The position numbers and the translations under genes are program-made. The notes beneath the pieces were generated by a model that saw only the letters and a program-made list of their open reading frames with translations, was not told where the DNA came from and made no database searches. From Akebia trifoliata (taxonomy: Eukaryota; Streptophyta; Magnoliopsida; Ranunculales; Lardizabalaceae): a stretch of 64,000 nucleotides of DNA. The stretch is from positions 44,935,560-44,999,559 of the forward strand of contig CM030711.1 in the NCBI GenBank assembly GCA_017979445.1, read 5' to 3'. Below are positions 56,748-64,000 of the stretch, piece by piece. Position 1 is the stretch's first letter. Each line of letters starts with the position of its first letter.

Positions 56748-59700
56748 ATGAAGGTGATCGAGAAGATCAGAGAGGCAACAGAGGAAGAACGAGTGGTATT
56801 CTCGTTCGAATTCTTCCCACCAAAGACAGAAGATGGAGTCGACAATTTGTTTGAGAAAATGGATCGAATGGTCACATTCAGTCCTTCTTTCTGCGACATT
56901 ACTTGGGGCGCTGGTGGTTCCACTGCAGATCTAACCCTCGAAATTGCCAACAAAATGCAGAACATGGTGTCTAATCTCCTTCTCTTCAACATCTTCTTTG
57001 ATGATTTCTATCTTGTCGTTTAGTTTTACTGGATCTGCTCAGATCTCTTTGTTTTTTTTAATTCCAAGTTTCGAAGATCTCGTTCTGTAAAAGTTTGAAT
57101 TTCGTTGTGGAATTTTCAGATCTGTGTAGAAACAATGATGCATTTGACCTGCACTAACATGCCTGTTGAGAAGATCGATCATGCTCTTGATGCCATAAAG
57201 TCTAATGGAATCCAGAATGTTCTAGCTCTGAGAGGAGATCCTCCTCATGGACAGGATAAGTTCGTTATGATCGATGGAGGATTCGCTTGTGCTCTCGATC
57301 TGGTATTCTACTTTCTTTTTCCTCTTCTTTATCATCTTGTTGGCATTGTTGGTTTAAATCTCTTGCAATGTGATTCGTCCAAGATCCGAGTCATCTCAGC
57401 CGAGATTTTCATCTGGTTTTGGAAACTTGGCCGAATTGACCGATATAAATCGGTTTTGGCGTTTTTTATTAAAATAATTGATTTTTAAGAATTTAAATGT
57501 TTGTCATTTCTCTATATTAAAATGAGAATTTTGGGATTAGACATCTATTAATCCAGTTAGGAACATTAAAAAATTGTCCGAGTCATCTATGTCCTGGTGG
57601 GTGTTGAGAGAGGAGACGAAAAACTGCGTTTGGAAACCAAGGTATACCTGAGTGCACAATCATACATACACCTGAGAATTGCATTTTCTCAGGAAAATCA
57701 TTTTTCCATTGAGTTTCCGCACAATCATACAAATCCTTACTAATCTGTAGTCGTCAAACAATTCTTCAATATTCTCTGAACACGTACAATGGGTAGTGAT
57801 CTTGGTAATTACTTTCTGTAATGCAATTAGGGATTTTTGTGGTGTTTTTAATTGGAGTACTTATTTGAATATATTGCATTTATTTATTCCTCCATGTAAG
57901 TTTGATTGTGTACAATTGTTTGTATCGTGTAGGTTAAGCATATAAGAGACAAATATGGTGATTACTTTGGCATAACTGTTGCTGGTTATCCAGGTGTGTT
58001 TGAATTTCTGCATCTTTATTTGATTCATTCAAGAAAAATAAAAGGAGAAAGAAGTTATTGTGTTTGTAGCATTTTTGTACATTGCTTTCTTGGATGGATC
58101 ACTTAATCTCTTGCATGTTTGAAAACTTACCCTCCTCTACAGAGGCACATCCTGATGTCATACAGAACAATGGTCTGGCTTCTTTAGAAGGATACCAAAG
58201 TGATCTTGCTTATTTGAAGAGAAAGGTATATTTGAAACCTTCTCTTGGTTAATTCGCTCATCGATGCTTGTACATTCATTACATTAGTCAACTTCTCAGT
58301 TATTCTGGTTAATTACTTTCTAATGGATGAATATGTCTTCATTTTTTGAGGGGTTTCTTTTTTGTAGATTTTATGTTTAGATGGGAAAATGTAATAACTG
58401 AGTGATCATGTCTATTGTTTGTATGCTCCCTTTTCTTTGAGGACTCCTTGTCCTTGTTTTAATAATGTCATAGGGTAGTGGGCAGGGGTGGAGATTTGTG
58501 CTACAAATTCTCCTGATTTTATGGGTGCTTTTTAACTCTGTATAATGAGAATGTGATATTTGGGTGACAAGACTACTCCCATTTGGAAAAGTGAATCTCT
58601 CATAATTCACTTCACAAGAAGAGTCCGGCTTGTTATTTATACTCTTTTGCGGTGCTCTTCTTTTGCATATCATATGTTATTTTATATAATAATAATAAAA
58701 AAATCCATTGGAGTATGTGATCTTCCAAGTAAAAATAAGCATGTTACTCGTTTGTGCATCTTTTCATTTTCTCTTTATCAAGTGTTAAATTTCATCACTG
58801 ACATATATTTTGACTACTGGGAAAGGAAATTTTTGAGTGGGAAATGATGGAAAAATTGAGAAATTCACTGAAACCTTATGAAATGATTACGAAATAAAAT
58901 AAAATGAAAACACTTTGCTAGCCATCAAACCATACTAAACAACTATATGGAGTGTGCAATGAATGTATGTGGCGTTTCTTACACTTAGTCTTCAGGTATA
59001 CAAGGGCCTGGCAGCTAAAAATATAGCCATGACTGTACATGATAGAGATTGTGTCATATTAATTTTAATTTAAGTAATCAAAATGAAAAGTCTCTGTAAC
59101 TTTATTTTCCTATAATGTGACAATTGATGAACTTTCACCTACCTCATAAAACTCTACTTCCCTTCCAACCCTCCCATGTTGTTTTCTAGTCCGGTCTTTT
59201 TGGAGCCTTCGCATTTTAATCGCACCTAATTCAGACACATTTCTGCGCTATACAGACTATTAATTATTAAGTTCATGCATCTTTATCAAATTTTTTAATT
59301 ATTAAAATACTTTTATTTTCAACTAGTTAAAATAAATTTGTATGTTAGTTTATCTCAAATGAATTTAGGAAATAATATTTGTAGAACGTTATGATTTTGA
59401 CAGCTTTATAGGGTTGCAAAATTTGATTTTCTAAATTTTGACATAATTTTGAGGAAAGCAGACAATTTTAAAATTTCGATGGAAATATACTGTTCTTAAA
59501 ATATTTCTCAAAATGAGTAGTGATTTCAGTGGAAATTTTGCTGCACAGAAATATAAGTGCCTTTCAATGTCGTTTTTTGGGAAAGGGGTGATATCTTGCA
59601 AAGTTTTGGGAAATTATGAAAATTCAATACCTTGCGCTTTACAGATTGCTCGGTTTGGATATTTCATTCGAACACTTTTTGATGAAATTGTTCGGCAGTG

Positions 59701-62700
59701 CAGTGAAAATCCCTGAACTGCTGCACAATTTTATCAAAAAGTGTTCGAATAAAATATGCAGCTTCAATAGAAGCAGTTCTATGATTTTAAACCCAATTTG
59801 ATTTATTGTGCTGCTATTTTCTAACATGGTTTAATATTATGTTATGGATGATCTCTGGTTACAAAAATAATACATGATGGACTGTATGTGGTTTCATTTT
59901 ATAAATTTCCTTATCCTGCCGCCTGCTTATTTGTCCTACATTGATGGCAATTTTCTTTTATAGGTTGATGCTGGGGCAGATGTCATTATCACTCAACTTT
60001 TCTATGATACTGATATTTTTCTGAAGTTTGTCAATGATTGCCGACAAATTGGAATTACTTGTCCTATCGTCCCTGGCATTATGCCAATCAATAACTACAA
60101 GGGCTTCTTGCGCATGACGGGCTTTTGCAAAACTATGGTACATCGTCTCCCCCGTTTTAATCTTTTTAGGCTGGGTTTGGCAAATTTTTCGTCTTCTAGA
60201 TTGTAGACCATATCTTTCATGTATTGGTTTTTTTTTTGTTAATTTTGAAGTTGGATATAATGCTTAGATAGGTAAGGTCATTCTTTTTGGTTACAAGTAC
60301 CCAGAGATCCTATATCTTCTTTAGTGTCATTTTCCTCTTTAACAAAGTTTGAAATTTGGAGCAGCTTGCCATTCCCTATAAAGAAATCTTTGTCATTTGA
60401 TAGTCACAAATATTTCGTAGAAGCACTTAGTTTTTTCTTCTCTATCAAATATTGTTCTGCATGATAAAGTAAAAGTTTTAGTAGGAGAACGTCGGCCAAG
60501 TCAGAGATGAGTTAGCTAAACAGAAAATATAGATATGAGTTTTCAAATACTTGGTGCGCGTCTTGGAAGATATTGAAAACCTGGTATTCAACTTCCTTGC
60601 CAAAAAGTTTTTCCTTGAGCGGTGCTAAAAATTTTAGTATCTAAACCTATGTTGTAGTGGAATACTTTTATTGATAAGTGTAGATGTTGTTGTTGGTGGC
60701 TAATGTTAGGTTGCTTGCTGGTATTTCTATGGCATCATTATCATTAACATGTACTATTTATATTTAAATTTGTCACATTGTAGATACCATCTGAGATTAC
60801 AACTGCTCTGGAGCCAATTAAAGATAATGAAGAGGCTGTTAAACAATATGGAATTCATCTTGGGACTGAAATGTGCAAGAAAATTTTAGCTCATGGGATC
60901 AAGACATTGCACCTTTATACACTAAACATGGACAAAACAGCTTTGGCTATATTAAAGGTTATTCCCCGTATGCTGTACTGGCTTGAGAAGTTTGGTTTGC
61001 ATGTCATATTTGGCTTTGGAGCTTATACAAAGTTTATGGTGGTAGAATCTCGGGTTGGCTGATGAGGTGAAACTTTCAAGATCTCTGCCATGGAGGTGTC
61101 CGACAAATATCTTCCGTGTTAAAGAAGACGTTCGACCAATTTTCTGGTATTCATTTCCTTTGGAAATCTAAATCGTGGTCCAAATTGTACTTAAGCACGT
61201 TAGGAGTGTGGGGAGGTATTGATCTAATTGTAATGCTTTTATTTTCTCTGTTTGATGATGGCAGGGCAAATCGTCCGAAAAGCTACATATCAAGAACTAT
61301 AGGATGGGACCAATACCCGCATGGGCGATGGGGTGATTCTCGTAATCCCTCATATGGAGCATTGACTGACTATCAGGTAATGGGATTTAACACTCTTAAT
61401 CCTTTACTTCGGTGTAGTCAACTCCATTAAGGATACTGATTCCATTGCTGTAGTAGTAAGCCAGTATAATACCATATCATCACCTTTACTTTATTGCTCT
61501 CAAATCCAACGGCTTACATTCATATTGATATTACGTTAACCTATAAGCTGGGCTATAAAGTGATCCTTAATTATCTGCATGCAATGTCGCAGAGTTTTCA
61601 ACTTTTCATAGAAGTAATTGACTTGAATTGGTATCAAACTTTAATTATTGTTTTATTGGGAAATAATAGTTTCTGCGACCACGTTCACGTGACAAGAAAC
61701 TTAAGGAGGAGTGGGCTATTCCATTGAAATCTGTTGATGACATTCATGAGGTACAATATTCATCTTTCAAGTCATTTCATCCTTTCATCTTCAAATTGCC
61801 CTTTGTTGTATATGATTTCTCAAGGGAATATGACCATATAATTAAATTTGATACATCAGAGATTTAGGAGGTTCTGCTTGGGGGAACTTAAAAACAGTCC
61901 ATGGTCAGAGTTAGATGGGCTTCAGCCAGAGACAAAGATCATAAATGAACAGTTGGGAAACATTAATTTGAAGGGGCTTCTTACCATCAATAGCCAACCA
62001 GCTGTTAATGGGGAGAAATCTGATTCCCCTTCTGTTGGTGAGTGAATCTTATATCTAAGACAGCTTTATATCATATTGTTTTGTTTTATCATATGGGAGT
62101 TTAAATATACTTTTGAAATTAATAGCCCAAATGTTTCCTATATAATTCATTTTCATGTCAAAATTCTTTGATTGTTTTTTAAATATGATGCTTTTCGAAT
62201 CCAATCCTTTGTTCCGAGTCAAATCTTGTTACCGTTCAGCTTGAATCATATTGATAGGAGTCAAGATCCAATAGTGAAATTGTAATGAAGTAAACACCAG
62301 CATTCCTTCTTTTCCCAAGAGCAAATATTTCTTGAGAAATCTGATTTCTCTAGTTAACCAATTGGTTATGCAATGAAACTGTAGTTAATATTTTGAGATT
62401 TCTATTATGCATATGTTTTCCGTGCTCTATGTAATAGTTTTTCGCTACATGGAAATCCCTTGAAATGGCTTTAGCTGACCTAAAATTTGATACATCTAAT
62501 TTTTCGAATATTTTCATTTCTGCCTTATTTCCATCCCAAAGAGAAAATAAAAATTGTTCACTTTCTTTGTCTAAGAAGGGTGGAAAAAAGAAAGAGTAGG
62601 AAGAAATAGTGAAAATCTTAAAACTCGCAATTTGATTCCTTCTGTGTCCTAAGATTTCTCAATCTGATTTCAGTTTGCAAAAAAAAATCGATATCAAGTT

Positions 62701-63339
62701 AGGTTTCTTTCTTCCTCTAAGTGATGATCTGCTGGATATTTGAATAGGATTGTCAAAATAATACTTCCATTTTATCAAAATCTGCGACATATATGAATTC
62801 TCACATCTTGTTAATATGCTTGGCAGGATGGGGTGGATCTGGTGGATATGTTTATCAGAAGGCCTATGTGGAGTTCTTCTGTTCTCAAGACAAACTAAAT
62901 GCATTGATTGAGAAGTGCAAGGCTTTCCCATCCCTCACATACATTGCCATGAACAAAGATGGGAAGTGTGTGTCTAACATTGGCCCGACCGACGTGAATG
63001 CAGTTACATGGGGTGTCTTCCCAGGTAAGGAGATCATCCAACCAACTGTCGTGGATCTTGCAAGCTTCATGGTATGGAAAGACGAAGCATTTGAGATTTG
63101 GACGAGGGGATGGGCTTGTTTCTACCCAGAAGGCGACTCTTCTAGGAACTTATTGGGACAGGTACACATTCTTTCTTCCCCTCGTTTATTTTGTTTTTAA
63201 GTGTGAGGTTTGTGTTTAGTGATTTCAAGTCAATATTTCATTCTCATTGTTGCAGATCCAGAGCAGTTATTATTTGGTTAGCTTGGTGGATAATGATTAT
63301 ATCCATGGAGATTTATTTGCTGTTTTTAACAATTTCTAA
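56748..63339 (+). CDS. MTHFR: Methylenetetrahydrofolate reductase
   Basis: Cytosolic flavoenzyme converting 5,10-methylene-THF to 5-methyl-THF, the methyl donor for methionine synthesis; the plant enzymes characterised prefer NADH and are not inhibited by AdoMet. Exons: 56748-56966, 57120-57302, 57933-57993, 58143-58225, 59964-60137, 60784-60957, 61046-61146, 61265-61376, 61670-61750, 61860-62037, 62827-63161, 63256-63339. Total 1785 nt, 594 residues, the plant size. The N-terminal FAD-binding barrel shows [13 protein letters not shown] with the catalytic Glu at residue 21, [52 protein letters not shown] and [20 protein letters not shown]. The C-terminal domain shows [84 protein letters not shown] and a final [17 protein letters not shown]. 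Exon 7 starts at AATCTCGGG after an 87-nt intron. All key residues seen are intact. Confidence 0.97.
59660..59756. repeat. 97-bp inverted repeat in MTHFR intron 4
   Basis: Arms of about 40 bp (TTCATTCGAACACTTTTTGA and, inverted, TCAAAAAGTGTTCGAATAAA) with the inner pair GCAGTGCAGT / ACTGCTGC face each other around a loop of about 12 bases. It is transcribed with the gene and would form a long hairpin. Confidence 0.7.
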
Positions 63340-64000
63340 GGTGTCCTCCTTTCACCTTTTTCTATTCCTTCTATCAAACCTTAATTGATTAAAGTAGATG
63401 TTCTCTATTTTGTCTGTATCGGCATGTCTGTCTTGTGGCAACTTTATATTGGGATTTCTGTATTGTTGTTTATCCTCTCCTTTCTTTTGCAGAGTTGCAT
63501 CTAAAGGGGAAGTTGATGAAATTATGATTCTTTTGAAAATTTTCACTTTTTTTATTTGGTCTAATCTTTATAACAATTATTATATGTGAATCTAGAGCAT
63601 AATTGAGAATAAACATAACTTTGATTACCTTTTTGTTCAATCTTTTAAGAATTCACATGAGATATTGAGGTCCTTTTCTTTTATTTATGAATAATGCCAA
63701 AGTGACCTCTGGCTAAACCCTCATCACATCACACTTATTTACCATAGATGCTTTTCATCAAGATCAAGTGAAAAAGCATCTATGGTTCCTATCCACTTTC
63801 ACATCAAGAAGTGCAATATGAGGTTCCAGCTTGAGGTCACTCAGCACGACTCTTTATTTATATACAAGTAATTTCAATCGGCAAGAAACTAAGAGAAAGT
63901 TGGTTCAGCTAGTTTGGACATGCTCAGCCCTAATTTCAAGAAATATTTAAGTAGAATGTCTTGAAAGAGCAATAGCTTATCCAAAATGTATATATTGAGG
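63340..64000. other. MTHFR 3' flank, no further gene
   Basis: The likely 3' UTR is followed by AT-rich sequence. Nothing coding was recognised up to the window end. Confidence 0.6.
63692..63852. mobile_element. Foldback MITE of the GTCATGCTGG family
   Basis: Left end AATGCCAAAGTGACCTC, right end GAGGTCACTCAGCACGACTC. The centre is a near-perfect stem, ACCATAGATGCTTTTCA with TGAAAAAGCATCTATGGT. Confidence 0.8.

Noticed and set aside
60958..61062. Reading through exon 6 of MTHFR to a stop at 61062
   Set aside because: The 87-nt stretch has GT...AG borders, and removing it restores the conserved NLGL...SRSLPWR sequence.

Overview
The window is nuclear DNA from a flowering plant. Three complete intron-rich genes with canonical GT-AG introns match plant housekeeping families, and the rest is AT-rich sequence dense in plant-type transposons. 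The species cannot be told from the sequence alone.

Layout. 1-1061: 3' end of a TLC-domain membrane protein gene. 1062-11774: intergenic, with several hAT-like non-autonomous elements (including two inverted 1.09 kb copies) and small foldback elements. 11775-30115: an 18 kb array of foldback elements, most about 380 bp, set end to end and separated by (TA)n microsatellites. They share one hairpin core but carry several different terminal modules. In the middle (16429-25915) lies a 9.5 kb element with about 1 kb inverted arms and the same kind of GGGTCGCGTT ends. It carries exon fragments of at least three host genes: an ABCC transporter, an ARIADNE-type RBR ubiquitin ligase, and an AMS-like bHLH factor on the opposite strand. 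30159-31192: another TIR element. 31235-33320: a solo LTR with a perfect 5-bp target duplication.

Genes on the right, all on the + strand. 34691-37468: two-exon mitochondrial calcium uniporter (MCU). 42611-53686: ten-exon galacturonosyltransferase GAUT7 of pectin synthesis, with a 6 kb last intron holding a decayed sense-oriented L1-type LINE. 56748-63339: twelve-exon methylenetetrahydrofolate reductase (MTHFR). The three proteins act in unrelated processes (mitochondrial calcium uptake, Golgi homogalacturonan synthesis, one-carbon metabolism); they are neighbours only by position.

A second foldback family (ends like GTCATGCTGGAGTGAC, centre containing CCATAGATGCTTTT) is scattered through the window in ten or so copies, including one inside the MCU intron. 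The most unusual content is the (TA)n-bounded modular array and the gene-fragment-carrying element embedded in it.
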